From Pogostemon cablin (taxonomy: Eukaryota > Streptophyta > Magnoliopsida > Lamiales > Lamiaceae): a stretch of 64,000 nt of DNA. The stretch is taken from positions 25,186,028 through 25,250,027 of the forward strand of contig CM042966.1 in assembly GCA_023678885.1 (NCBI GenBank), read 5' to 3'. Below are positions 1 through 12,049 of the stretch, one piece after another. The position numbers and the translations under genes are program-made. Position 1 is the first letter of the stretch; each line of letters starts with the position of its first letter. The notes under the pieces were generated by a model. The model worked only from the letters and a program-made list of their open reading frames with translations. It was not told the DNA's origin and did not search any database.

Positions 1-239
1 TCATTAGCAATAATTAGGAGATATATACCAAATAACAATGAAAGTATTACCAAGTGCTAAATACTAGTACTAATCAAATTTTTACAGGAAGGAAACCAGC
101 AAGCAATTTAAAAAATTTATTGCACAATTACATGCTTCAATCGAGGTAAATATAACTGATTCATCAAAAGGTAGGTATGCACAATAACCACTCACTAACC
201 CAAGTAATCAAAATTTAGGGCATTCATAAATTAGGAGTT

Positions 240-440
240 GAGAACCAACCTATGTTTCGTATAAATTTGAAGACTGAACAACATGAAATTGAAGAGACGC
301 ATCGACAATCAAGTTTCTTCAGATTTAACAACGGATGAGATGTTAGTGTAAGAGATGATGAATTTCGACTGCACAACCCGATTCAGTCTTGTAACAGCGA
401 GAGAGAGAAACAGTGGAGAAGATTATATAATAAGAATTAA
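240..440 (-). promoter_or_regulatory. Possible 5' end of a minus-strand gene running off the left edge
   Basis: Read on the minus strand, a TATA-like TTATATAATC (about 421-430) is followed by a CT-rich leader (TTTCTCTCTCTCGCTG) and an ATG at 302-300. The short open stretch 302-250 ends at a possible donor (CATAG|GTTGG). The arrangement resembles a promoter, leader and first exon, but the coding part is only 53 bases, encodes nothing recognisable, and the rest of any gene lies outside the window. Confidence 0.25.
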
Positions 441-925
441 GAAATGGAGTATATGCGTGATTTAAGTTTCTGATTTTTTATTTTTCTTGAAGGATTAAGT
501 GCTAATGACAAGATAACCAAACGAGAGGAGCGAGAATCAAGTATTAATGTGGAAAATTTTAGTGTTGGCGCTATTTTCTTAGCGGGTATATTTGAGGCTC
601 CATTTATTTATATTTTCTTAATTTAATTAATACTCCTAGTATAATTTTTTTTATTCATATAAATTAATTTTATAATGTTATAAATCAACTAATTATAGTA
701 AATTATAAATTATAGTCTGAATAACATAAGAAATTAAAAAAATTATCTTATTAATGTTATACTTAATGAATTTATAATACATTACTAATATTATTTTCAC
801 TTTATTTTTTTCGTCTCACACTTTAATTTCACCACACATAATAGAAAAAATCACTTTAATCAATAATTTTTAAATTCATCTTAATTTTAAAAATATAACT
901 CACACATATTTTATATTTGATTTAT
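441..925. other. AT-rich intergenic DNA
   Basis: No coding signal, RNA gene or clear repeat seen. Confidence 0.5.
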
Positions 926-1149
926 GACAAAGACTTGTGTTAGAGCGTCTCACGTAAGGGCTTACATGAGACGGTTAGAAAGTGATAATTTTTGTGCTGA
1001 AAAGTAATATTAAATTAATAAAGAGCGATAATGTTATTTCATGAACAATTTATAGTATAAATGAAAAGTGATAACATTTTATAGCGAAAGAGATAACTAT
1101 TTAAAAACATGTAAAATGGTCTCATATGAAACGGTCTGTTTTGTCCTTG
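926..1149 (+). mobile_element. MITE, family with GACTTGTG..CGTCTCACG ends (copy A)
   Basis: The left end carries AGACTTGTGTTAGAGCGTCT followed by CACGTAAGG; the right end carries a decayed inverted copy (GGTCTCATATGAAACGGTCT). The AT-rich core contains AAAGTGATAACATTTTATAG, which recurs in the copies at 41687 and 56899. The flanks share TTTAT, possibly part of a longer, decayed target-site duplication. It has no coding capacity. Confidence 0.6.
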
Positions 1150-1950
1150 TTTTATAACAATAATGATAATAATACTAGATTATCTTTAAAAATAACTAAA
1201 TTAGTAAAAAAAAATCTTTCTTAAACTATGTAACGGAGTATAAAATACTATATTAAATAACATAAAAATTACATTATAAATATTATACTTGATGTTGTAT
1301 TCATTACTTTTATAAAATATTATGCCATGAATCAACTAATTATGTAAATAATAAATTAAATATTAACTTAAGAAATTAATTTCCATTATAAATGTTAAAC
1401 TTCATGAACATATGATCTTATACATGCTCCCTTAGTCCCTTTGTATTTTATCTAAATACTCTTTTTACACTTTTTAAGTAAAAGTTTAAATGATAATATT
1501 AATATATGATATACATTATTGTATTCTTAAAAAACTCAAGTACTATAATTTGATGGTTTGGAATGAGTTAGGTAAAAGAATAAGAAGTAATAACATTTTC
1601 ATAAATAGTTACATCATATTACGAAAAATAATAACCTCTCAAGTATCTATTTTATAAATAATTCATATTATAACTAAAAAAAATGATAAGATTTTTAATA
1701 AAAAGTAATAATATCTCTATTTAAAAGTGATAACTATCAATACTAAGTAACACGGTATCACCACGATCTTACACAAGTGTTGTTGTTTTTTTTAATATCA
1801 TCCTGATTTAGTTAAGGATTAATTGAAAAAAAAAACACGAACTTTATTTCAATTATAAATTAATCGTCACTTTTCAAAATTGTTAAAAAAAAAAAAACCA
1901 CAACCCATTGTAGCAAAACACACCCAATTTTTCAAAAAGAATTGCAATTT
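1150..1950. other. AT-rich intergenic DNA with MITE-like debris
   Basis: No gene seen. Around 1590-1750 are short phrases such as AAAAAGTAATAATATC and AAAAGTGATAAC that resemble the core of the MITE family at 926, 41687 and 56899, probably a very decayed relative. Confidence 0.4.
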
Positions 1951-2313
1951 GGTGCACCCAGCTGTAAAATCCGTCTCTCCTTAAGAGGACCATTTGCTTT
2001 ATGACACGTAAATTAAGGAGTATTATTATTTAATATGTATTGGGTAGTTGTATTAGTAGGAGTGTGAGTCAAATATTTAATTGTATTAGAGGGGGTGTGT
2101 GAGTCTCATGTGTGTAAAAAAGAAAAGGGGGCTCATTAGGTAGGACGACCAAAATGGAAAAATAGCTCTTTTAACCTGGGACGAAGGGAGTAGTTTTAGT
2201 GTAAAGTATATTAATAATTACTTAATTTAAAAAGTTAGTTTTTAATTAAAATTTAAGGGTGAGGATTGGTTTTCTAAAAATCTAACGGATTAGATTTTAC
2301 AGCCAGGTGCACC
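1951..2313. mobile_element. Inverted-repeat-bounded element with a possible second MITE inside
   Basis: GGTGCACCCAGCTGTAAAAT at 1951-1970 is matched in inverted orientation by ATTTTACAGCCAGGTGCACC ending at 2313. Between the arms is what looks like a second MITE, about 1975-2193, with a right end GGGACGAAGGGAGTA of the CTCCCTCCGT type. No protein is encoded. The outer arms are convincing; the inner element is tentative because its left end is decayed. Confidence 0.45.
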
Positions 2314-2360
2314 TTAGTAAAACTCACAAATTTGAATATATTGAGATATTTTAAAAAATT

Positions 2361-2494
2361 ATGTAATTAAGTTAATTTTTTATTAAAAAAATTGAGATTA
2401 CATCGAATTAAGTAGAAAATAATAAAAAATGATGTAATTAAGTTGATTTTTTATTAAAAAAATTGAGATTACATCGAATTAAGTAGAAAATAAT
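2361..2494. repeat. 71-bp direct tandem duplication
   Basis: A 71-bp AT-rich unit starting ATGTAATTAAGTT and ending AAGTAGAAAATAAT occurs at 2361-2431 and again from 2432 to 2494 with very few differences. The near identity suggests recent duplication. Confidence 0.75.
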
Positions 2495-2636
2495 ATACTC
2501 CCTCCGTTCGCATCTAAGGTATCCATTTTACTATTTTTGGCATCCGTTTCAAATGTATCAATTTCTCTTATTTAGTAAAAAAAATATATAATATGAATGT
2601 GCAAAACGCAAATGGATACCTTAGAATCGGACAGGG
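2494..2636. mobile_element. Stowaway-like MITE
   Basis: Begins with the CTCCCTCCGTTCG signature seen in many plant Tc1/mariner MITEs, and has inverted copies of CTAAGGTATCCATTT near both ends (2513 and about 2612). The right terminus is decayed. It is non-coding. Confidence 0.5.
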
Positions 2637-2739
2637 GAATTTTAAAAAATTGAAAAAAATTTAGTGATGGAGGGAAAATTAACAGTTGTAGAGCCATTTG
2701 ATTTCATATTATAAAAAATTCAAAACTTTAAAATTTTAG

Positions 2740-4990
2740 ATCTCCCACCGGACCCACCCACTCCCTCATATTTAATCATCTCCCTAGTCCCCTTCCGTCA
2801 AATCCCCAAAACAAAATCAAAGCAGCCATAGCCATAGGCTCTCATCCCCTTCTTCCCCTTCTCATCTCTTTGCTGCGTCTTTTCTATCAGAACTAGTTAT
2901 TGTCTCACAATCGACTCCTCATCTCTATATTTCATGCCCTTTCCTCTCTCGTTCGACAACTAACCTTTTTCTCTTTCATTTTCTCTCGATGTGCGTAGTT
3001 TTAGGCATATGTTGTCTTTTAATTTTTTGTATATGAAGGTAGTGGGTGGACCTGCTACAAAAACAGAAAATCCTTGTGCAATTAGCGATGATTATTATCT
3101 GGGCATCGAGAATCCTTCATTATTTCAGTTGTGAGGTAATATTGGTTTCAAATATTTTGGATTCTTATTATTATTTGGCTTTTTTGTACAAAATATTTAG
3201 AGGATTAATTATTTTTATAAGGTGAGTTCCTTATATTCTAATCATAATACAAAATAAAAATTTACCTTAATATTCAAGAATTAAATTAAGAATTACAGGT
3301 TAGTGAGTTTTAAATGCCACCACTCTCATTGTATTGCTTTATTATAAGAATTTGGCTTTAATTTTCTCATATTTGGTACTCTTTTGAAACAATTCTATCT
3401 CGGATGACCTTTTATTTCTGTATATAATTGCAAATATATTCAATCATCCTCTATTTATATGCACGAGAAGTCTTAAGCTGTATAGATTATGTAATAATAG
3501 TTATATTCTATCTTGAGTTGTAGTATTTTCTTGCTGGGAACTGGTATAATGATTCAATGGATGAGTCTAGATGTGGAATTGTTGTAGTTGATTTATTGCT
3601 TCCTTGAGAAAGATAAAATACACAATGAATATGTTATTTTGGTTGCATTCTTAATTAAAGACTTAAATTGAGGGATAAAATTATGATTTTGTTTTGGTTT
3701 CACGTTTACTCAGAAATGTGTTATTTAATCAAAAGAGGAGAGTAATTTTTTGTGCCAATATAGTTATGCTTATTAATAATTACTAAAGATTTTCAATTTC
3801 TACTCCAATCCATGAAGTTTTTGATTAGATAAGAATCCGGATTGTGCATTTTAATTGATTTGTACAAACCATATTCTTTTATTTGGTGCATATTTACTCA
3901 TATCTTGTCCTGTTTATCTGAATACTTCATTTTTTTTTCCCATTTCTCAATTCTAAGTAGAGAAAGAAGAGGTTTGGGTTTATATGCAATTCTAATTAAT
4001 TTTTATGATCACGAAGGTTTGGAAGATTGTCTTAGCTTCCATATGGCAAGATTAGAAATTGGATTTTCACATGACATTTTTGTTGAATGTGCTTTAGATG
4101 CGAAAAACCTTCTACTTTTTATTGAGAGAGGCCATGTTTATTCCAATTCTTATTCTTATCAAGTATCAACAAACGTAATCTGCAATTTAATGGGATATGT
4201 TAACTATGATATCAATATCAATAATAAGAGACATACAAATTTATTTATGCTGACATCTTCACATTGTAGTCTAGCACATTGGCAAACATGCTTCAGTCAG
4301 ACCTTCCTCCCTAAGCTGTTAAAGTTACCATGTCAAAGGGATCCCTTGGTCGGAGAGGAGTTGGTTGCTTATGAGGAAGAAAGAAATAAAAAAAAGACAA
4401 GATGAGGCACTAAAAGCTACTCTTATCAAGGAGGAGCATTCAAAAGCGATGGTGCAGATCTTGCTGTGGGTGATAATATGGTTATTGATGCAAAAATCAA
4501 CAAGCTCTCTTCAATGGTATTCTAATACTCTTAATTTTAATTACTCATTTTACTTGGAAATCGTGAAGATCTATATGTTCCATTATCACAGCTGGTGGTT
4601 GGAGACATGGGGATAGCTTTCTGAGATGTATTTATTGATGTATTTATTTCAACCCCATCTAATGTTGGCCTCTTGTTCCTCTTCTATGTAAATTCTGTGG
4701 AATAGAAGATCTTGGTGAAGTCATTAATCCTGACTTTTATAAAGTTAAGGATGAAGAAATGGATCAGGCATTTATGCTAGTGAGTTTTTTTCACTCTTCA
4801 TTTTAATATGACCATAAATGTATATGACGAAGTTTTATACCAGGTAGTGGTTTGTGTAGGCCTAGCTTATACCCTAGACTAGACATAGTCATAGTTCTTA
4901 CAAAGGGAATGATTTTTGTAATACTTGTAATTTTGTACTTTGGATGTATTGAACTTTGTGCAGATTAAGTGTGAAATATATTTACTATTT
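2740..4990 (+). other. Transcript-like region, function not recognised; possible gene remnant
   Basis: Less AT-rich than its surroundings. It starts with a C/T-rich stretch (about 2745-2990) like a plant 5' leader, followed by a small open frame of 41 codons from the ATG at 3009. Further short open stretches occur at 3842-4405, 4365-4616 and 4700-4780, but they lie in different frames, are broken by stops and match no family I can name. Candidates are a decayed host gene, a spliced non-coding RNA, or a gene fragment carried by the CACTA element whose end lies at 5879. No convincing exon chain could be built. Confidence 0.25.
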
Positions 4991-5019
4991 TCATAGTAAA
5001 AGTAACTCAAAATGTTATG

Positions 5020-5879
5020 AAATATTTATTCGTATATTAATTCAATATTGATAAATAAATAAATTTATTAATAAATATATTCATTTATTGACAATTCATT
5101 CGTCACTAAAATTTTAATCTAATCAAAAAATATTTTTCTCCCAAAAATATTAATTTATAATGCAATAAAATATTTCGTAATTATACAATTAATTAATTAA
5201 TGACATGACAAATATAATTTGTCATTATATATTATTAATAATGATGCTTTTTTTTTTACTGTATTTAAAATTTTTAGTGACAATTCTATATCATCACTAA
5301 TAATATATATTCATAACGAAATAAATTGTCACAATTTCTACACATTTTATTGACAACAAATATTTTGTCTTAATATCTTACTATTTAGTGACAAATTAAG
5401 TCGTCGTTATATTATTAATTTCGTCATTATTGTTTAAACTTTTCATTACGAAATATTTCAAAGATGACAAAATAGTTGGTTTATATGTGACAATAAAAGC
5501 GTCATAAAAAATTGATGAGATTGATATTATAGAGAAAATCGTCACAATAATCTAACTTTTTAGCGACAATATACGTTACCGTCATGTTAAATTCAACTTT
5601 TAGTGATGAAATAACACAATTTATGACGAAAATAGGATGAAAAATGTGACGAATTAGTCGTCCCAATAGGTTAGAACATATGGTGATGAAAAATATTTTT
5701 GTCATCAAAATATAACATTTGGTGACGAATTCAAATATTGTCGCATAATACCTAATACGACGCACATACTATGACGATCTTTGTGATGTTCAAATATCGT
5801 TACTAAAAATTTTTTATGACGAAAAACTCAATTTTCATGACTAATTTTGTCGTCACCATTTATCAAATTTCTTGTAGTG
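5020..5879 (-). mobile_element. CACTA (En/Spm) transposon end with subterminal repeats
   Basis: TTTCTTGTAGTG at 5868-5879 is the reverse complement of CACTACAAGAAA, the typical terminal inverted repeat of plant CACTA transposons. Inward of it, short GTCGTCAC / GTGACGAA-type motifs recur in both orientations over about 800 bp, as expected for subterminal transposase-binding repeats. No matching left terminus or TNPA/TNPD gene was found, so this is a truncated or non-autonomous element. Confidence 0.55.
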
Positions 5880-5910
5880 AATATTTGAGATTTGGGTCAA
5901 GGTGGAGAAT

Positions 5911-6303
5911 TGTTGGGTCCCTTGGACCATGTGGGCCCATTCCTGCTGGCCTTCATTTCTCACTTGTGTTGGGCCGACACATGGGCCAAATTATTTGGTT
6001 TTGGACCTGTGTTTCCTGTTTGATGCCTTAGTATTGAAAATCTGCACTTCTCACCAGTTTACGAAGAGAGTTTGTTTCTCTTCCCTAGAAAAACTCTCTT
6101 GAATAAATGATGTTGTGTGCTTCATGTTCCTTTATCAGAAACTAGAGTGTAAGTGGGTTTGAAAATAGAGGTGGGTTGTGGGTTCTATCTTTGTGATTTC
6201 TTCCATTTCCCATATTGTTCGTCATTTTGTTCTTTCGTGAGCCACACCCAAGGTTCTGAGCACCCTTCTTCGGTGTGTTTCAATGGAGCCCCAATACCCA
6301 ACA
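5911..6303. mobile_element. Probable solo LTR
   Basis: A 393-bp block starting TGTTGGGTCCC and ending ATACCCAACA, i.e. TG..CA with the short inverted terminus TGTTGGG/CCCAACA expected of an LTR. It contains GAATAAATGA, a possible polyadenylation signal, near 6101. No second copy, primer site or internal domain is adjacent. Flanking pentamers (AGAAT and TAAAT) are not identical, so no clean target-site duplication supports it. Confidence 0.45.
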
Positions 6304-7070
6304 TAAATTACTGTTTCGTGAACAATTTGTATTATATATAAATAAAAATTTATAATATTATTAATGAAAAGTAATAATATATATAGTTGGGAGTACTAAT
6401 TATTAAAAAAAAAAGTACAATTAGTCTCTTGTTAGATGATTTCACCAAGTGTTGCACTTAATAAAAAGGTTTCATAGTGTTCCGTTTGGACACAATACAG
6501 TAAATTATACTCATGTAACGTTGAATACACCTAACAGCTCAATTAACACAAAAGGTATTTGGCACGCAGCGGAGCATGCAGTTTTAATTTGTAAAGCCAA
6601 GTACAAAAAGATTATTTTGGAATAAAGATCCATTAATTTTTGTTTGTTAAAGTAATTTATTATTCATTTCCAACTTCCAACAATAATTAATGTCACATGC
6701 TCATGTTCATGCACACTAACGTATTAGAGAGTGATGACTCTAATTAATTAGAATATAAATGTAATTATGTTCAAAGATCGATATTTTCATTACTAAGGGG
6801 GAATCATGTGGGCGCAATAATTATTATTAGACTTTCACATTGTTTCCTATACAAAATCAATTCATTAATTATTTTTTACTATATTATATTCTAAAATGAA
6901 TTTTATAAAAAAATGATAAGTGATAATATTTTAATAAAATAAATATTTAATTAATTAAAAGTAATAATTATTCAGTTAAACTATTTAATGAATAATTTGT
7001 GTTATATGAAAAGTGACAATTTGTATATTTAATAAAAAATGAATTCTAATAAAAAAATATAAAATAATTG
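6304..7070. other. AT-rich intergenic DNA
   Basis: No gene or intact repeat seen; a few AAAAGTAATAAT phrases resemble decayed MITE cores. Confidence 0.5.
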
Positions 7071-7268
7071 GACAATTCTTATGTGAGACCGCCTCATTAT
7101 GAGATTATTATTTTACACTTTCGTAATAATTATCACTTTTACTATTACTTTTCATTTATACTATAAATTATTTATGAAATAGCATTATCATTTTACATTA
7201 TAAAAGTTATCATTTTTTCTCCATCTCACATAAACTATTACGTGAGACAATCTCACACAATTCTTTGC
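7071..7268 (-). mobile_element. MITE, GACTTGTG..CGTCTCACG family (copy B, reversed and decayed)
   Basis: Both ends carry degraded GTGAGAC / GTCTCAC palindromic motifs (TGTGAGACCGCCTCA on the left, ACGTGAGACAATCTCACAC on the right). The core, read on the minus strand, contains the same AAATAATTTATAGTATAAAT phrase as copy A. Confidence 0.5.
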
Positions 7269-7852
7269 AAAAATAAATTCACCTTAGAACATATATAGTA
7301 TTAAATTAGGCTTGCTCAATTATATGATATTTTTAATAAGTAAATATATTAGTCCATATAAATAATAAACATTCTATTGAGAATGAGGGATTATAATTTT
7401 CTTAATTACTTTATTTCATAATAAGTATTTAAGTTGATGGATTAAGTTGAGATTATTTAATTATCTAATTATTGGTGGGTCATTTGGTATCATTTTTATT
7501 TCAATATATACACGATTATTTTATTTAAACAACTAACACTATTAACATTACCCAACTTCTACAATGCATTACCTCTCAATTAATATTTTTTCTTTTATTC
7601 TCTATCCTCTTTCATATCTTCTCTTATTTCAGTATAATTAATACTTAATTTATATAGAATTTAAATCTATAGTACTAAAACCCATAACAAGTCTCCTAAT
7701 GAATAAAGATGCATACACCATTAAGCAATTATGCAAATGTCCAATAAACTTAATACATTTTAGTAATTTGTTTCATGAAAGGGAAATGAATAGGTTAGCG
7801 ATCGATATTTGGTTATGCACAACGTGAGTTATTTGGAAAAGCAGAAACAACA
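7269..7852. other. AT-rich intergenic DNA
   Basis: Nothing recognisable seen. Confidence 0.5.
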
Positions 7853-8120
7853 TATTCTTCTATCCCATTTCAGAAGGCACACTTTTCATTGGGTTGTCCC
7901 ACAAAAGTTTGCGCATTCCTAAAAAAACAAAAAATCAAACATAATCACCATTCCCCATACACTTTATTTACAAAAAAACAACCATTACTTAACACATCTA
8001 ACATATTTTATCATTTACTTATTACCAAAAAAAAATACCATAATACCCCTAAAAATTATCACTTTTCTTAATCTCCATGTCGAAAGAGGCATGCAAACCT
8101 TTGTGGGACGGAGGGAGTAG
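7853..8120. mobile_element. Stowaway-like MITE
   Basis: Right end TTTGTGGGACGGAGGGAGTA is the inverted CTCCCTCCGTCCCACAAA motif; a decayed counterpart (TCCCACAAAAGTTTGC) lies near 7897. The interior is non-coding; the short open frame at 7889-8071 has no homology I recognise and follows repeat sequence. Confidence 0.5.
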
Positions 8121-9793
8121 TATTTAAGATGAAGGTTGGAATCTAATGAAGAATATGGATGAAATAAAATCCTAAATATGTAATTGGTGGATATGGTAAA
8201 ATAAGATTGAATCTGAATATAAGGTACTCTGATTGGTGTGGAGATCCTAGCAATTTCGTAGAAAATAATGGCTTAGTTATGGTACAGTTGTTCTTATTGT
8301 AATAAGAGGTAATATAGGGGTGCTATCTTTGTATTTTATACTCTTTTGTTTTAGAGTAAATTTCATACCCTAAAGTAATAATTTTTTTTTTAAAATAAAA
8401 TATTAAACAAGACAAAATATGCAATAAAACACAAAAAATCACAAAGAAAGAAAACGAAAAAGAAAGTTCTATAAATAAAATGGTTTCATAAAATATAATC
8501 TGTTATTATTTCTATAGTCATAATTTTTTATTTTTTATTTCTAAAGTACTAATTAATTAATAATACCGATTGCATGATGCAACGGTTAAATTATTGATGT
8601 CAAATTACCAAACAATATAATAAAGAGTGAGGCTTTGTGCATCCGGACGCACGAAATATGTTCCGTGCACCTTTGCAATTTTCATGCCCTTTTGCAATTT
8701 AAACCTCTAGCAATACATATGTTTAAATAGAATTGGAGGAGGATAGTTGTGTTCACATGGGATACGGAGGAGCTTTTGCCTATAATAAATACTCCTCTAT
8801 CATATATTATTATACACAGTAGACGAAGAATTTAAAATATACAGTATACTATTAATTTTTAATTAATAACTTTTTAAGGATATTATATTTTTTTTGAGTA
8901 ACAAATAAATTATAAAAATGAGTATATTATGTATGTTAGATTGGGGTGACAATATTAAAATTAAAATGATTTTGAAGTTATTATATTAGTGTGATGTGTC
9001 TTTTTTTATAATTTTTACAGAGTTAAATTATGATGCACCTGATGTATAGATATATCTACTTAATATGAATCATTATATTAAAAAATTATTTTATAATAAC
9101 ATTTGGATTAAAATAAAATAATTAAAAATTTAAAAAATAAATTAATTATATCCCAAAAAATTATCTATAAACTCTTAAGTGCGCCTGTATACTTAATGCA
9201 CCACATAATAATCCTTAAATATATTGTGGGAGAAACGAAGTGGAAATTATTATAACGATAAAAGGAGTATTATGAATTAAGACCAAGTAAAATATTCGAT
9301 TTGGGCAAGAACAAAATCAAAATCTAATCTGTTGTCAATAACAGCACTTGCATTTTCAAAGTGATAATAAAATTTACAAATTAAAATTGGGAATTGAATT
9401 AAAAATACGTCAGTATATTTGCAATAATATTCCATGGACTAATAATTAAATAGGACGAAATTAAATTGGGGAAAGTAGGCCCACTGGAGCCAACCCATCA
9501 CCAAATGTCATTTGCGTGTGACAATGTTTTCGTTGCCTGCCACTGTTACATTAATGTGCTTGTCCTAAAGATTAATTATATTTATTTTAATTGCAATATT
9601 TATGAACCATCATTGTCTTATTAAAAAAATATCGTCTTCAAAGTTTAGGATGTTGATTATGAGAATATATATATTTATTACTTTAATTAGTTGATTAAGG
9701 GCAACTTTTTTCTAACTTTTAAGTATGAAAAGACTTCAATAACGGCTTAAATTTTATATATATATTAGAATTAAAACATTTTAAGTTAAAATA
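8121..9793. other. AT-rich intergenic DNA
   Basis: No open frame of note, RNA gene or bounded repeat seen. Confidence 0.5.
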
Positions 9794-9798
9794 ATTTC

Positions 9799-10378
9799 GA
9801 TTGGGTATATTTGGGTTTCGATATAATATGTTGACTAGAAAATATGATATAAAATAATAAGAACAGAATTTGAGTCGAGTCAAGAGTTACATTCTTTCTC
9901 CTTAAGACGAAATTATTCCGCTCTGGTGCTTACGGTTCGACGACAATCATCTCCAAGATACAACGACTCAAATCTTGTGATAGTAGCACTACAAATCACA
10001 AGATACGGCGAACCAACCGATATTATGAACTCACCTTAGGAGTAGGAAGACTTAAAATACACTATGAATTGTTATGACAACTCGAACTTTTCCGGATATC
10101 CACGACTTGTGACAAGTGCTCAAGTAACTCAAGTGAAATTCAATGTGTTTTGAGTTAGAAATTATGGGAAGGGAGGGCCTATTTATAGATTTCAAGGCGT
10201 CTTTACATGAATTGATGCGACTATTTGATTAAATTTTGAATTTAGATTCATGTCTTTTAATGAAAAGACGCAACTTATTCAACAATCACAACCTTTGATC
10301 GCACTTATTCATAGACACACTTTAATCTAATAGACACCATTTTAAGGTTACTTTTCCATTCACCTTAAATTTCCAACA
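9799..10378 (-). repeat. 3' LTR of the outer non-coding retrotransposon
   Basis: 580 bp, ending TTTCCAACA on the plus strand. Its plus-strand start reads GATTGGG where the partner LTR has TGTTGGG, so the TG terminus is mutated, but ATTTC lies exactly outside it. Similar to 17035-17616 along its full length with scattered substitutions. Confidence 0.8.
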
Positions 10379-11915
10379 ATCCCCACATGAATGGATAAAG
10401 TCAACTGAAAAAACTACGACATGGAAGACTGACTGTAAAGTGAGTTCAAACGAAAAGATATTACATTGGGATAGGTAGCTTCTGGCTTTGAACCTTCCTT
10501 ATTTGAATACTATCGGACATACTCGCAGTTTAGTGGACACGATGCCTTGAACTACTCTGCTTTTGTGTATGCCAAGACAACAGTACCAACATAACACCCT
10601 TCCTAATACCTTTGGTTCTCATGGTTGTGTCCATTTCGACCTTGGACCATATCTTGGATTCATAAGCGCTTCATAGAGGCGGCCTTCCTCGCACATACAT
10701 AGGTAACCTTTATCAAGAGTACCATGTCATATCCACCTTTATTGGGTATAAGAGTTATTAAAAGCTTTTATAGCTTACCCTTACCACACGTCAACATGTT
10801 CATTTGCACTTGTATTGTCTCTAGGAATGAATTAATTAATATATCTCAAGTGCACACCTAAACAAATATAACTTAGTTGTCTCATTGAACCAAGTTTGTG
10901 GGATCTTCACTCATCATGGTTGAGTTACCGCTATAAATATTTTTTAATGTGTGGCTTTTTATTCCATTCCTCTTAGACATGTAACATTTGATCTCCAATA
11001 AATCTTATCACGGATCCGTTGAATTTTCTTGAGATCAGTTATCTTAGGCTACCATAATTTTAACTTTAAGGGCTACGCCCTTATCCCACATTCAAATGTC
11101 TACGAGGATTCTCCCCACATTTGAATGTCTACGGGGGTACTTTTTCCCACATTTGAGCCGGTTGGCCTTTTGTAATAATTAATCAATTGATTGATATAAT
11201 TATTTGAACCATTAGTTCATTTTTTTTAATTATTCTCCAAAAGTCATCTCATTTTTTTTTTACTTCTCAAGAAGAGAGATATTATTTAATTATTACACAA
11301 CTTTCCATGAGGAGATATGAGTTTCCATAAAAAGATACGACTCTTCACTAACAGAAACGTCTTTTATTGAAAAGATACGATTTTTCATGAAGAGAGTACA
11401 CAACTCTTTTTCAATGGACATGATTCTCCAAGGATCATGACTTTTCATCAACATGCACGACTCTTCATGAAAAAAATATAATTTTTTCATAGTCTTCCAC
11501 GTTATCAACAAATACATGAATTATTTATCAAAAGTACAATGAATTCATGATTTTCTTCTCATATTAAAAAAATTGAGAATATCAATAAATTATTTCATGA
11601 ATATGCAATATATACATCTAATAATGAATGACGTTGAATTTCATATGTAAGAAAACTTTCCTTTTCTTATTATCGCCACATGCATGAAAGATTAATCAAA
11701 CCATTCAGCAGTTTTTTTTTTTAATTAATATCAAAATTCAAATAGAAGTTGGTTAAGACACAACTGTTCATATAACAAATCCATGCACAATTCAAATTTG
11801 ATATTTGTTCATGACACAAACCGTCTCAAATTGCATGCCAAAAATTCAATCCAATTTATTAAATATTTTCTTAGTCATTAACGAATGAAAACTATAGATT
11901 AACTTCTCATATTCC

Positions 11916-12036
11916 TGATAACATAGAGAAAAAATGGATTTCTTATTGACTTGCTTAATGAAATAGAATACAATAAAGAGTATATATAATTAGGGATTAC
12001 AATGAAAAGTAAATAGACTAAAATACCCAGCTAATA
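11916..12036 (-). repeat. 3' LTR of the copia element
   Basis: 121 bp. On the element's strand it starts TATTAGCTGGG and ends TATGTTATCA. The 5' terminus is TA rather than the usual TG in both LTRs. Compared with the 5' LTR it lacks a 7-bp segment near the TATGTTATCA end and has a few substitutions. Confidence 0.88.
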
Positions 12037-12049
12037 TCCCCCCTCAAAC
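12037..12049 (-). other. Polypurine tract of the copia element
   Basis: On the minus strand GTTTGAGGGGGGA lies directly upstream of the 3' LTR, the expected site for plus-strand DNA priming. Confidence 0.8.

Noticed and set aside
3842..4405. 187-codon open frame as a protein gene
   Set aside because: The frame opens without a convincing start context, its composition is that of AT-rich non-coding DNA, and no known domain is seen.
5911..6303. Two short open frames as a host gene
   Set aside because: TGTTGGG..CCCAACA ends suggest an LTR, and the frames contain no known domain.
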